Shown: one piece after another, positions 1 through 11,270 of the stretch | Numbering within the stretch: the stretch's first letter is position 1 | Layout: each line of letters begins with the position of its first letter | Assembly (NCBI GenBank): GCA_021777765.1 | Contig: JAJYDF010000007.1 | Coordinates: forward strand, 57,366-121,365 | Reading direction: 5' to 3' | Source: Pseudomonadota bacterium | Lineage (GTDB): Bacteria; Pseudomonadota; Gammaproteobacteria; DASZBR01 | Length of the DNA: 64,000 nucleotides | Program-made: the position numbers and the translations under genes | The notes under the pieces: generated by a model | What the model was told of the DNA's origin: nothing | What the model saw: the letters and a program-made list of their open reading frames with translations, nothing else | Databases searched by the model: none

Positions 1-596
1 CTGTGGCAACTGATGGTCACCGACTGGCACTATGTGATTTAGCAATGCCATTGTTGTCAGAAAGCACGCAAGTAATTATTCCCCGTAAAGGCGTTATGGA
101 ATTACTGCGTTTGTTAAATCATAACGATGACGAGATTTCTATAAAAATAAGTACACAATCAATCACTTTAACGACGCGTGAGTTTATATTTAATTCACGG
201 CTCATAGATGGCCGTTTTCCTGATTACAATAAAGTGATTCCTAAAGCGGGAGATAAAACCGTTTTAATTGATAAAGATCTTTTTAAACAAGTCCTTAACC
301 GAGTTGCCATTCTATCTAACGAAAAATACCACGCTGTGCAAATACAATTAAATGCAGGATTAATGGCTGTAATAGCGAATAATCCTGAGCAAGAACAAGC
401 AGAAGAAGAAGTTGAAATTGATTATCAGGGCCCTGTAGTCAATATTAATTTCAATGTTAATTATTTGATTGATGCGATAACTGCATTATCAACCAGTTCT
501 ATTAAGTTGACATTTAGTAATCCTGATAGCGGTGTGCTCATTGAGGGAATTGGTATAGATAATGTGCTTTATATCGTGATGCCATTGAGAATTTAA
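1..596 (+). CDS. dnaN: DNA polymerase III sliding clamp (beta subunit), C-terminal part
   Basis: This is the C-terminal part of the ring-shaped clamp that tethers DNA polymerase III to DNA. The window opens inside the gene: the reading frame is open from base 1, and the first visible residues (VATDGHRLAL) are the usual internal clamp motif, so the GTG at base 3 is not a start. The end (NVLYIVMPLRI) is the typical C-terminus that binds the clamp loader and clamp-binding peptides. About 198 of roughly 370 residues are present. recF and gyrB follow, the conserved order next to the replication origin. The identification rests on the motifs and the gene order. Confidence 0.97.
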   Translation, partial: VATDGHRLALCDLAMPLLSESTQVIIPRKGVMELLRLLNHNDDEISIKISTQSITLTTREFIFNSRLIDGRFPDYNKVIPKAGDKTVLIDKDLFKQVLNRVAILSNEKYHAVQIQLNAGLMAVIANNPEQEQAEEEVEIDYQGPVVNINFNVNYLIDAITALSTSSIKLTFSNPDSGVLIEGIGIDNVLYIVMPLRI

Positions 597-700
597 TATC
601 TATTTTACATTTTTACATATGAAAAAATATCTATGTTTACACTTTCTAATTTGTAATGGTGCAGACCCCTAATAGCTGGTAATTGTTAGCTAATAAAATC

Positions 701-720
701 CCCCATCTTATTAGATAGGG
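701..720. terminator. Possible hairpin after dnaN
   Basis: The sequence CCCCATCT-TATT-AGATAGGG can fold into an 8-pair stem with one mismatch and a 4-base loop in the gap between dnaN and recF. No T-run follows, so it is a weak terminator candidate at best. The rest of the 597-859 gap shows nothing I can name. Confidence 0.25.
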
Positions 721-859
721 AATTATTATGGAAATACGAATTGAAACAGCTGTGATTAAGAAAATAATTACCGTTTTATTTACACAGGCGATCCTCTCGC
801 CCCATCAAACCATAGTATGCTATCTTACTCCACCCATTTAAACCCGGATATATTTATAC

Positions 860-1936
860 ATGAGCTTAGTACGATTAGAGATTACCCATTTTCGTAATTT
901 ACTAGCGCTCACTATTGAGCCTAATCCATCTTTCAATATTATTCATGGTGAAAATGGCAGCGGTAAAACCAGTATTTTTGAAGCTATCTATTTTTTAGGA
1001 TTAGGCCGTTCTTTTAGGCACCATTTAGTAAACCGCATAATTAATTACGATGCTGAAAAATTATCAGTATTTGCAATGGCTCAATCCCACAATAATTTAT
1101 CAAATGCTTTAGGTATTGAAAAAGACCGTGATGGCAAATCAAGAATCAAAATTAACGGCGAAAATATACAATCCCCCGCTATATTAGCCGAATTATTACC
1201 TATTCAATTAATCAATCCCGATAGTTATTACTTACTAAGTGCAGGCCCTAAACATCGCCGCCAGTTTCTGGATTGGGGTGTGTTCCACGTGGAACCGGCT
1301 TTTTTTCCAGAATGGAAAAAGATCCAGCGTATATTAAAACAAAGAAATGCCGCATTACGTGACCCCTCTTATACACAAATGATTTATTCATGGGATATCG
1401 AATACGTAGCAGCCAGCGATGCTCTAGAAGAAATGCGCAGTAATTATATTGCTCAGCTGAATCCTATTTTTCAGCAAGTTATCACTGAATTATTAGATGT
1501 AGGAGATTTAACCTTAGAATATCGGAAAGGTTGGGATACAGAAAAAGGCCTGCAACAAGTCTTAAAAGAATCATTAGCACGCGATCAACAGCTTGGATAT
1601 ACTCAATACGGGCCGCATCGAAGCGATATCAAAATATATACCGATCATTTTCAGGCGCAAGATGTTCTTTCTCGCGGCCAACAAAAATTGCTTATCTGTG
1701 CACTGCGGCTGGCGCAAGGTATTTTATTACGAGAGTTGACTAATAAAAGGTGTATTTACCTTATTGACGATTTAGCCGCGGAATTAGATGCAAATCACCG
1801 AAAAAAGATTATGGAAGTACTCGCCACTCTACAAAGCCAAGTATATGTTACCGCCACCAATCCTCATGATTTAAAAGATTTAATGGATATATCAGATACA
1901 AAAATGTTCCATGTGGAACAGGGTAAATTGTCCTAA
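860..1936 (+). CDS. recF: DNA replication and repair protein RecF
   Basis: RecF is an SMC/ABC-type ATPase that works with RecO and RecR to load RecA at single-strand gaps. The Walker A loop GENGSGKTS lies at about residues 30-38, the ABC signature LSRGQQK near 270 and the Walker B segment YLIDDLAAELD near 300. The length of 358 residues is normal for the family. The ATG at 860 is the first start in frame and matches the usual N-terminus; no strong ribosome site precedes it. The gene is unusual in carrying two near-perfect parS-like palindromes, at 1279-1294 and 1906-1921. They show up in the protein as two FHVE peptides, the second almost at the C-terminus. Confidence 0.97.
   Translation: MSLVRLEITHFRNLLALTIEPNPSFNIIHGENGSGKTSIFEAIYFLGLGRSFRHHLVNRIINYDAEKLSVFAMAQSHNNLSNALGIEKDRDGKSRIKINGENIQSPAILAELLPIQLINPDSYYLLSAGPKHRRQFLDWGVFHVEPAFFPEWKKIQRILKQRNAALRDPSYTQMIYSWDIEYVAASDALEEMRSNYIAQLNPIFQQVITELLDVGDLTLEYRKGWDTEKGLQQVLKESLARDQQLGYTQYGPHRSDIKIYTDHFQAQDVLSRGQQKLLICALRLAQGILLRELTNKRCIYLIDDLAAELDANHRKKIMEVLATLQSQVYVTATNPHDLKDLMDISDTKMFHVEQGKLS
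1279..1294. promoter_or_regulatory. parS-like centromere site 1 (within recF)
   Basis: The 16-mer TGTTCCACGTGGAACC is palindromic except for its outermost pair and matches the bacterial chromosomal parS consensus (core CACGTG flanked by GTTYC/GRAAC). It lies inside recF, near dnaN and gyrB, where parS sites usually sit. ParA and ParB are encoded in the same window at 60.5-62.2 kb. Binding by ParB is inferred. Confidence 0.75.
1906..1921. promoter_or_regulatory. parS-like centromere site 2 (3' end of recF)
   Basis: The 16-mer TGTTCCATGTGGAACA is palindromic except for the central CATGTG step and differs from a perfect TGTTCCACGTGGAACA palindrome by one base. It lies 627 bases after the first site, in the last codons of recF. 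Two such 16-mers within one gene are not expected by chance. ParB would nucleate here and spread. Confidence 0.65.
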
Positions 1937-2008
1937 AATTATAGATAAGGGAATGCAAAATTAATTAACGAAAAACACCATATTTCCTAAGGATTTAACG
2001 GGAATTTG

Positions 2009-2017
2009 TGATATAAT
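2009..2017 (+). promoter_or_regulatory. Candidate extended -10 promoter for gyrB
   Basis: The sequence TGATATAAT (TG-n-TATAAT) is a consensus extended -10 element about 75 bases upstream of the gyrB start. No good -35 hexamer lies 17 bases further up, which extended -10 promoters tolerate. The transcript would cover gyrB and probably metK. Confidence 0.5.
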
Positions 2018-2062
2018 ATTTTGCTTTTTTGAACTTCTTTATTTATTGATATTTTTAGTTAA

Positions 2063-4519
<2,457 letters not shown>

Positions 4520-4542
4520 TTCACAATCTGCAAGGTTTAACT

Positions 4543-5694
4543 ATGAATAATCAATTATATCGATTTACTTCTGAATCTGTCTCTGAAGGCCATCCTGATA
4601 AAATTGCTGATCAAATATCTGATGCAATCTTAGATGCAATTATTACGCAAGATAAACATGGTCGCGTTGCTTGTGAAACATTAGTTAATACCGGCATGGT
4701 ATTAGTTGCTGGAGAAATTACCACAAAAGCGTGGGTGGATATCGAGCAATTAGCGCGTGAAACAATAAAAAATATTGGTTATAACAGTTCAGCATTGGGA
4801 TTTGATTGGGAATCTTGCGCAGTAATTACCGCTATAGGCAAGCAGTCACCCGATATCGCTTTGGGCGTGGATAGTGCTCCTAATAAAGAACAAGGTGCCG
4901 GAGATCAAGGTTTGATGTTTGGCTATGCCAGTAATGAAACTGAAGCGTTAATGCCCGCCCCTATTTTTTATGCGCATCGTTTAATGCAACGGCAAGCAGA
5001 GGTACGCAAGAAAAAAATAATTCCCTGGTTACGCCCCGATGCTAAATCACAAGTGACATTGCGTTATCACAATGGAAAGCCCATATCAGCTGAAACAATT
5101 GTGTTATCCACACAACATAATCCTGAGATTGATCAAAAACAAATTACTGAAGCTGTTATCGAAGAAATTATTAAACCGGTAATTCCACCACAATGGTTAA
5201 ATAAAGATACGCGTTATTTTATTAATCCAACAGGACGATTTGTGGTTGGTGGTCCTTTAAGTGATTGTGGTATGACTGGTCGTAAAATTATTGTTGATAC
5301 CTATGGTGGTATGGCGCGACATGGTGGTGGTAGTTTTTCTGGTAAAGATCCCTCTAAAGTGGATCGATCTGCCGCATACGCTGCACGCTATGTCGCTAAA
5401 AATATTGTTGCTGCAGGATTGGCTGATCGTTGTGAAATTCAAATTTCCTATGCAATAGGAATTGCTGAACCCATTTCAATTGATGTTGAAACTTTTGGTA
5501 CGGGAAAAATCAGCAATGAAAAAATCAGTAAACTCATTACACAGCATTTCGATTTACGTCCCCGAGGTATTATTGAAATGTTGGATTTATTACGTCCTAT
5601 TTATGTTCCTACGGCGAGTTATGGTCATTTTGGACGTGAAAATGCAACTTTTAGTTGGGAAAAAACAGATAAAGTGGAATTATTAAAAGAATAA
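4543..5694 (+). CDS. metK: S-adenosylmethionine synthetase
   Basis: MetK makes S-adenosylmethionine from methionine and ATP, supplying the methyl donor for the methyltransferases in this window (ubiG, rsmD, rsmG, trmL). Signature segments are [18 protein letters not shown] near residues 13-31, [12 protein letters not shown] near 117 and the glycine-rich loop [19 protein letters not shown] near 261. The length of 383 residues is standard. An AAGG motif precedes the ATG. There is no SAM riboswitch in the 23-base gap after gyrB. Confidence 0.98.
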   Translation: MNNQLYRFTSESVSEGHPDKIADQISDAILDAIITQDKHGRVACETLVNTGMVLVAGEITTKAWVDIEQLARETIKNIGYNSSALGFDWESCAVITAIGKQSPDIALGVDSAPNKEQGAGDQGLMFGYASNETEALMPAPIFYAHRLMQRQAEVRKKKIIPWLRPDAKSQVTLRYHNGKPISAETIVLSTQHNPEIDQKQITEAVIEEIIKPVIPPQWLNKDTRYFINPTGRFVVGGPLSDCGMTGRKIIVDTYGGMARHGGGSFSGKDPSKVDRSAAYAARYVAKNIVAAGLADRCEIQISYAIGIAEPISIDVETFGTGKISNEKISKLITQHFDLRPRGIIEMLDLLRPIYVPTASYGHFGRENATFSWEKTDKVELLKE

Positions 5695-5720
5695 ATTTTA
5701 ATTTGATATATGAGGTTAAC

Positions 5721-6482
5721 ATGAAGTTTGGCGAAGAAAAGGACATCCTTTCGCAATTACAAAATGATTTAGCTAAAAATCCGCAAGTATTTTATGCAAT
5801 AGATGGAACTATTGCATTATTACGTAAATTAATTAGTGGTTTTAATACCGAAGCTGTTCGTTTTATAGTTACAAATACTGATAAAAAAACAACTCGCGCT
5901 GAAATAGTTGATCTTGCTTTAAGACACGCTTTTAGCGTGCCATTTATTATATCCGTAAAAAAAATGGAATTAGATGAAGACAATCGTAAAGAATTATGTC
6001 GAATAATGTATATTTTAAAAGACGCTGGCGCTGAATTGTCTTTAAAAGAAGATCCCAATAACCAGTGTTATTTACGCTTATTAGAATTCATGATGAAACA
6101 TCAAGCAGATATTCTAAACGCTTCCGATCCGCAACGAATTCATTCTAAACGATGCGCACTGATGTTTGTGACACGATTAGTTAATTTAGATCAAGGCCGC
6201 TCTATGGGAACTGTAGTCACGACTAAAATACGTCCTGAAACAATGGGTAAAGTAATGACACAATTAAAAAAACTCGTTAATCAAGCCGATTTGAGGACTT
6301 GTACCGACGAAGAAGTCAATCAATTATTATCAAGCATTGCACCACTTATTCAAGAAGTCATAATAACGAGAGATTCATTTGTGCCAGTGGCAGATATGAA
6401 AGTGCTGATAGAATTAAATACAGAATTAAGATTAGATAATTATATAGACAATGAAAAAAATAATAATAAAAATCGTGAATAA
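5721..6482 (+). CDS. Helical protein of unknown function, possibly Mo25-like
   Basis: A 253-residue, mostly helical protein without signal peptide or membrane segment. I chose the ATG at 5721 because a GAGG site precedes it at good spacing; the upstream TTG at 5703 has none. The first 120 residues resemble, from memory, the eukaryotic scaffold Mo25/CAB39: an FGxxxDI start, an L+KLISGFNTEA segment, then a segment of the form LxxMELDEDNRKELCRI. Mo25 has armadillo-like helical repeats and activates STE20-family kinases. The family assignment is an inference that needs a profile search. The tail is rich in Asn, Lys and Glu. It lies alone after metK. In a Dot/Icm bacterium a eukaryote-like protein could be a secreted effector, but I see no decisive secretion signal. 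Confidence 0.55.
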   Translation: MKFGEEKDILSQLQNDLAKNPQVFYAIDGTIALLRKLISGFNTEAVRFIVTNTDKKTTRAEIVDLALRHAFSVPFIISVKKMELDEDNRKELCRIMYILKDAGAELSLKEDPNNQCYLRLLEFMMKHQADILNASDPQRIHSKRCALMFVTRLVNLDQGRSMGTVVTTKIRPETMGKVMTQLKKLVNQADLRTCTDEEVNQLLSSIAPLIQEVIITRDSFVPVADMKVLIELNTELRLDNYIDNEKNNNKNRE

Positions 6483-6630
6483 TTTCATATTTTATTTGAA
6501 AGTAATTTATTAGAGATAGGTACAAAAATGATTTTCATAGAAGTTGTATCGTTATTATTTTATTTCAGTAATGATGTAATGTTAAAAATATCTATAATAA
6601 AAAGATTAATTTATTTATTAAAAAACACTT

Positions 6631-7011
6631 TTATTCAATGATAGTACTATACTCTTTCAATTTTAAGGATTTACAATGTAATTTTGGAATACGTGTTAAA
6701 CGAAGATCAATCGTTAAAATCTCTGCTTTTATTATTAATGCTGTTGCAACGATAATGGCATCTGGTAACTTCAAAGAATGTGTTCTTCTTAGTTTAATAG
6801 CTTCTTCTTTTATAGCTGAATCTAATTCAACAATGGCTAATTCATTTAGGAATTTTTTAATATTATTTTCTGTTGTTTTATTTAGAGCTGGATAAGATAG
6901 TAGTTCTATTTCGGTAATCACTGAGATGTTATAATTTCCATCTGGCAGCTGCTCTTCAAGTTTATCACCTAATAAATATAATACTATGTTTGTATCAAGC
7001 AACTTATTCAT
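6631..7011 (-). CDS. vapC: PIN-domain toxin, VapC type
   Basis: A PIN-domain ribonuclease of about 126 residues, the toxin of a type II toxin-antitoxin pair. Four acidic residues expected for the metal site are visible: D6 (LLDTNIVLYLL), E34 (ITEIELL), D84 (LPDAIIVATA) and D102 (TIDLRL). VapC family toxins cut RNA, often tRNA or rRNA; the target here cannot be told. I prefer the ATG at 7011, which overlaps the antitoxin stop as ATGA; an ATG two codons earlier (7017) is possible. It is translated directly after the antitoxin gene. Confidence 0.85.
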   Translation of the reverse strand: MNKLLDTNIVLYLLGDKLEEQLPDGNYNISVITEIELLSYPALNKTTENNIKKFLNELAIVELDSAIKEEAIKLRRTHSLKLPDAIIVATALIIKAEILTIDLRLTRIPKLHCKSLKLKEYSTIIE

Positions 7012-7220
7012 TCCCATTCTCCACGAATGCGAGCTTGGTAGTCTAATGGGTCCTCAGTTAACTTTATCGTCCATATATAAGAAGATAAATGTGTAATCTT
7101 TTTAGTGGATTTTTTCATGAGTAACATTTTTTCGATTTTAAGCCAATCGGCGTAGTCTATTTGAACCGCAATTGGGTGCAATGATTCATCTGTCACAATT
7201 TTTTTATGGACATGATTCAT
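7008..7220 (-). CDS. Antitoxin partner of the VapC-type toxin
   Basis: A 70-residue protein immediately upstream of, and overlapping by 4 bases, the PIN-domain toxin gene. The order and overlap are typical of type II antitoxins, which bind the toxin with their C-terminal tail and repress the shared promoter with their N-terminal half. The tail DPLDYQARIRGEWE resembles the toxin-binding end seen in many PIN-toxin partners. The N-terminal DNA-binding fold is not obvious, so the family (VapB, Phd or other) is open. The promoter should lie in 7221-7355, but no clear operator is visible. Confidence 0.7.
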   Translation of the reverse strand: MNHVHKKIVTDESLHPIAVQIDYADWLKIEKMLLMKKSTKKITHLSSYIWTIKLTEDPLDYQARIRGEWE

Positions 7221-7355
7221 AATGACCTCACTTATATTGGTTGAATGTTCTGATGTTAGTTTAACTGAAATACAATAGACCGCCTATATATCCTAGTCCA
7301 TATTTTGATTTGCTTTATAAATGATGGGGATGTATTACTTTGAGTTTATTAAGAG

Positions 7356-7964
7356 TTATTTATATGTTACGTGATGCGAACCCAATAAATTACCTAGTTT
7401 GTTTAAAATAAGGGTCACCACATCTTTTGGTTTTTTTAAGGTAACATCAATAGTTATTTCATTTGCATGATGGGTATGAAATACATCATGATGGATTGCT
7501 AATCGCGATGCTCTATCGGCATCAATTGTTTTATATAATTTTTGACGTTCTGTCGATTTTACGCGTTTAATCAATTCTTGTTCTGTACATAACAGTCTAA
7601 CTGGTAAAAAAATACTATTTCTATGAGCAACTAATTGATTAATACGATGGTAAAACTGCTTGGGAAATTCATCACCTTCAATCATTTCTTGTGTAATTAC
7701 GAAACTGAAATACGTTGGCGATAGAACGGTTAAAGTATTAAAGACCACATCCCAGATTTTATTTGCATTAATCCAAACAGTTTCCGGTAAAGGAGTTATA
7801 CCATCTTGATTTACAATATTTAATACAGGATTGAGAATGGAATGATTATCAATTAATTTAAAATTATCATGTTTTGCTAATTCTTTTGCGATAGTTAATT
7901 TACCTGTTCCAGCAAACCCCATTAATAATACTAAGCAGTTTTGATAGGTTTTAATTTTCTTCAT
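7356..7964 (-). CDS. P-loop NTPase, small kinase-like protein
   Basis: A 202-residue P-loop protein with Walker A GFAGTGKLT near residues 16-24 and a following helix like those of nucleoside, shikimate and related small-molecule kinases. A downstream HRINQLVAHRNSIFLPVRL segment and an arginine-rich VKSTERQKLYK lid region fit a kinase that phosphorylates a small substrate, but the substrate is not evident. It lies 23 bases downstream of the MFS exporter gene on the same strand and is probably co-transcribed with it. An AGGG precedes the ATG. Confidence 0.6.
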   Translation of the reverse strand: MKKIKTYQNCLVLLMGFAGTGKLTIAKELAKHDNFKLIDNHSILNPVLNIVNQDGITPLPETVWINANKIWDVVFNTLTVLSPTYFSFVITQEMIEGDEFPKQFYHRINQLVAHRNSIFLPVRLLCTEQELIKRVKSTERQKLYKTIDADRASRLAIHHDVFHTHHANEITIDVTLKKPKDVVTLILNKLGNLLGSHHVTYK

Positions 7965-7987
7965 GCGAGAATTCCCTTTGCATAAAT

Positions 7988-9202
7988 TTACTGCGATCGA
8001 TATTGCCAGAATTTAGGTAAATAATAACAACATATTGCTACGCCAATAATACATAACACGCCGCCAGACACTACAGAAACCGTGATGCCAAAAGCTGCTG
8101 CGACTAATCCTGCTTCTGTATCACCTAATTTAGGACCACTCATGTAACTGATCATTTCAATGCCTGATAAACGACCGCGATATTCATTGGGAATGGTTTC
8201 ATTCCACATTATTTGGCGAAAAATACCACTGACAGCATCGAACGCGCCGGCAAATGCTAAAAATATTAAAGCTAAATATAAATGATGCGATAGACCAAAA
8301 AATATAATAGAAACGCCCCATAAAGTCGCAGCAACTGCAATTGCAACACCATGACGTTTTATATGTTTTATCCAACCACTATAAAATGAAATGATTACTG
8401 CACCGATTGCGGGCGCTGAATACAATAAACCCAATGTTTTTACGCCACCATAAGATTGTGCAATCGCTGGAAATAATGCCATGGGCATACCAAAAATCAT
8501 TGCTGCAAAATCGACAAAATAAGTTCCCAATAATTCTTGGCGTGCAATAGCATAACGAAATCCTTCAATTAAAGATTTAATAGCGGATTCATCATTTGCA
8601 GGTTGTGGTTTAGGAATATGGCTTAACATTAACAAAGCAATCAGTGAACAAATAAAACTGATAAAATCAATAATAAATGTAATAACCAATCCAAAATGCG
8701 AAATAATTAATCCGCCCAGTGCAGGTCCAGCAATCATACATGTACTATAAGTAAATGTTGATAATGAACTGATCATGGGAAAATCTTCTTTAGGCACAAT
8801 TTGCTGCGTAATACTATCCAAGGCTGGTCTATGTAGACCATTAATACCTGACATAAATATTGCTACAACAAATATGATCCAAATATAAGGCATAGATAAA
8901 TTCGCATTCATTGCTAATGCTAAACAACCTAACGCCATTAATGATTCAGAGATTAATAAAAGTATTTTTCGGTGTTGTCGATCAGCTAACACTCCACCAA
9001 TTAATGCCGTTAATAGTAGTGGTAGTAGTTGGAATAAACTGAGCAATCCTACCATTAATGTCGAATGTGTTTCATGATAAATCTGATAAGGTAAAGCAAC
9101 GCTTGTTATCATGGTGCCAAGAAATGAAACAAATTGTCCGAAATATAATAATCGATAATTTCGATTGCTTTTAAGTATGGATAAATTGATTAAATAACTC
9201 AT
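7988..9202 (-). CDS. MFS transporter, EntS/MFS_3 type
   Basis: A 404-residue integral membrane protein with about 12 hydrophobic segments. The N-terminal RNYRLLYFGQFVSFLGTMI and the loop GGVLADRQHRKILL are typical of the MFS_3 (enterobactin exporter EntS-like) branch of the major facilitator superfamily. These transporters expel siderophores or drugs by proton antiport; the substrate here is unknown and no siderophore synthesis genes are nearby. It heads a two-gene unit with the P-loop protein. The 229-base gap to the divergent GNAT-GrpB gene should hold both promoters. Confidence 0.8.
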   Translation of the reverse strand: MSYLINLSILKSNRNYRLLYFGQFVSFLGTMITSVALPYQIYHETHSTLMVGLLSLFQLLPLLLTALIGGVLADRQHRKILLLISESLMALGCLALAMNANLSMPYIWIIFVVAIFMSGINGLHRPALDSITQQIVPKEDFPMISSLSTFTYSTCMIAGPALGGLIISHFGLVITFIIDFISFICSLIALLMLSHIPKPQPANDESAIKSLIEGFRYAIARQELLGTYFVDFAAMIFGMPMALFPAIAQSYGGVKTLGLLYSAPAIGAVIISFYSGWIKHIKRHGVAIAVAATLWGVSIIFFGLSHHLYLALIFLAFAGAFDAVSGIFRQIMWNETIPNEYRGRLSGIEMISYMSGPKLGDTEAGLVAAAFGITVSVVSGGVLCIIGVAICCYYLPKFWQYRSQ

Positions 9203-9431
9203 TGAATAACCGTTTGGAAAAATTTATTAAATATGTATGAATAGTTTATATTATTTGAATTATTTAAACATTATTTATTTAAATAAGAGCAATTCTGTCT
9301 GTATCAATAGAATAGTTAAGTTCATCGAGGTACCTTGTTTATTCTCATAAAAGCATTGTAAAAAGTAGTAATTAAATTTAACCCATTTTTCTGTTAGAAT
9401 TTTAACATTTAAGTAATATATAAGTATTCCT

Positions 9432-10487
9432 ATGGCTACTTTTTTGGAAACAAAGCGACTAATTCTAAAACCTACAAAATTGGCTGATCTCAACAATTTA
9501 ATTGTTTTGCGGTCAGACCCTGATGTTATGAAATTTGTTGGTGAAGGTAAAATACAAAACAAAGAGGAAGTAAAAAGATTTTTAAAGATTGCTATAGATA
9601 ATCAAAAAAAGTATGGTTATGGCTTCTGTTCAGTTTTTGAAAAAGACAGTGGCGATTTTATAGGACAAGCAGGGTTATTTCATCTTGGATTTAATGATGA
9701 GCAACCGGAGATAGAAATTGCATATCGACTACATAAGCAATATTGGGGAAAAGGATATGCTACGGAATTGGTAATAGCACTTATTCAGTGGGGATTCGAG
9801 CATTTACCTAACAAAAGATTGATTGCATTAGTCGATACAGAAAATTTACGTTCACGAAAAGTTTTAGAAAAAGCAGGAATGCGTTATACCGGCAAAGTCA
9901 TTTATTCTGATAAAGAAATGCCGTGTTATGAAATATATAAAAATGATGCAATAGAATTATCAGCATATAATACACAATGGCCAAAAATGGCAAAATCTGA
10001 AATAAAAAAATTACGTCAATTATTTCATAAACAAAACATTATTGATATCCAACATGTAGGAAGTACTGCTATTCCCGGGATCCCTGCTAAACCGATTATC
10101 GATATACAAATTGCTGTAGCATCATTAGAAAAGATTAAACCCATGGCCATCGAACAATTAAAAACATTAGGATATGTTTATTGGGATGCTAATCCCGATC
10201 CAACCAGGCTGTTTTTTGCCAAAGGAATGCCGCCATTTGGTGAAAAACGCAGTCATCATTTACATATCGTTGAACCGCACTCACATCATTGGCGAGAGAA
10301 ACTGTTATTCAGAGATTATTTAATCGCCCATACCGATATTGCTCAACAGTATGCTGATTTAAAAAAACAATTAGCAATGCAATATCTCTATCAACGTGAA
10401 AAATATACAGAAGCTAAAACGGATTTTATTAAAAAAATTATTGAGAGAGCGAGTCAAGTAAAACATCATAAAGATAAAAGTAAATAA
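9432..10487 (+). CDS. GNAT acetyltransferase-GrpB domain fusion protein
   Basis: A two-domain protein of 351 residues. Residues 1 to about 175 form a RimJ/RimL-type GNAT N-acetyltransferase (start TKRLILKPTKLADLNNL, acetyl-CoA loop QYWGKGYATELV, then NLRSRKVLEKAGM). Residues from about 178 to 345 are a GrpB/UPF0157 domain, a nucleotidyltransferase-like fold (QHVGSTAIPGIPAKPIIDI, then a histidine-rich RSHHLHIVEPHSHHW). The two domains more often occur as separate genes. No function can be assigned beyond acetyl transfer; GrpB partners are often metabolite or antibiotic related enzymes. Confidence 0.85.
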   Translation: MATFLETKRLILKPTKLADLNNLIVLRSDPDVMKFVGEGKIQNKEEVKRFLKIAIDNQKKYGYGFCSVFEKDSGDFIGQAGLFHLGFNDEQPEIEIAYRLHKQYWGKGYATELVIALIQWGFEHLPNKRLIALVDTENLRSRKVLEKAGMRYTGKVIYSDKEMPCYEIYKNDAIELSAYNTQWPKMAKSEIKKLRQLFHKQNIIDIQHVGSTAIPGIPAKPIIDIQIAVASLEKIKPMAIEQLKTLGYVYWDANPDPTRLFFAKGMPPFGEKRSHHLHIVEPHSHHWREKLLFRDYLIAHTDIAQQYADLKKQLAMQYLYQREKYTEAKTDFIKKIIERASQVKHHKDKSK

Positions 10488-10740
10488 GTGAACGTATCGA
10501 CACGATTGCATTATCTCTTTTATCAATAATTCTTTTAGTTCAATCAATTAGATTCTTACCCCCATCATTTTAATATCGAGCTATATAAGGTTAACCTTAG
10601 GTTAAGCTTAGAAATTCATAGGTATTAAATCATCTTAAAACTATTTAATATTTAACAAAAAATCTAACTCAACAATTATTCATCATGAATGCTATTGCTC
10701 GATTGTATTTATAGAATTCATTAAGAAGGATTAGTCTAAT

Positions 10741-11262
10741 ATGTATCAAACAAATTGGCGAAAACTATATCAGTCACTCAAAGAGCAGCATTTTCAACTC
10801 AAAAAAGAAAGTGAATCTCTTTCCTATCAACTTTTGCAATTAAAAACAAAATGTGAAAAAGCACAAAAAAATATAGAGACATTTGAAAACCTTATTCCTT
10901 ATGGGATATGGCAGTGTAATGCACGTGGTGAACTAAAATATGTATCTGAAAAGTTTCTTAAATTGAAAGGGCTCACACTAAAAGATGTAAAAGATTATGG
11001 TTGGGTCAATTTTTCACCAGAGAAAGATAAAAATCGATTATTACAAAAATGGCAAAAATGCATTGAAACTGGTGATGAATGGCAAGAAATTTACGAGATA
11101 AAAGATAGCGATGGTTTAAGCCATATCATATTAAGTAGAGGATGTCCTATCAGAAATACTGCAAGTCATATTATAGGTTGGATAGGAGTATATTTAAGCA
11201 TTACTGCTAAAGAACAAGTAGCATTTTTATCAAAACAACAAAAATTACATAAATTAAGTTAA
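10741..11262 (+). CDS. PAS-domain protein with N-terminal coiled coil
   Basis: A 173-residue cytoplasmic protein. Residues 5-45 form a charged coiled coil, and residues about 48-160 form a PAS sensor domain (YGIWQCNARGELKYVSEKFLKL, and an IIGWIGVYLSIT end typical of a PAS/PAC junction). There is no output domain, so it probably acts by dimerising with or feeding a partner, most likely one of the kinases on the opposite strand. It ends 8 bases from the convergent response regulator gene. An AAGGA site precedes the ATG. Confidence 0.75.
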   Translation: MYQTNWRKLYQSLKEQHFQLKKESESLSYQLLQLKTKCEKAQKNIETFENLIPYGIWQCNARGELKYVSEKFLKLKGLTLKDVKDYGWVNFSPEKDKNRLLQKWQKCIETGDEWQEIYEIKDSDGLSHIILSRGCPIRNTASHIIGWIGVYLSITAKEQVAFLSKQQKLHKLS

Positions 11263-11270
11263 AATTAACA

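Noticed and set aside
728..841. A 37-codon ORF between dnaN and recF
   Set aside because: It has no ribosome site and no recognisable pattern; such short frames are common in an AT-rich gap.
4520..4542. A SAM riboswitch before metK
   Set aside because: The gap after gyrB is only 23 bases, too short for any SAM aptamer.
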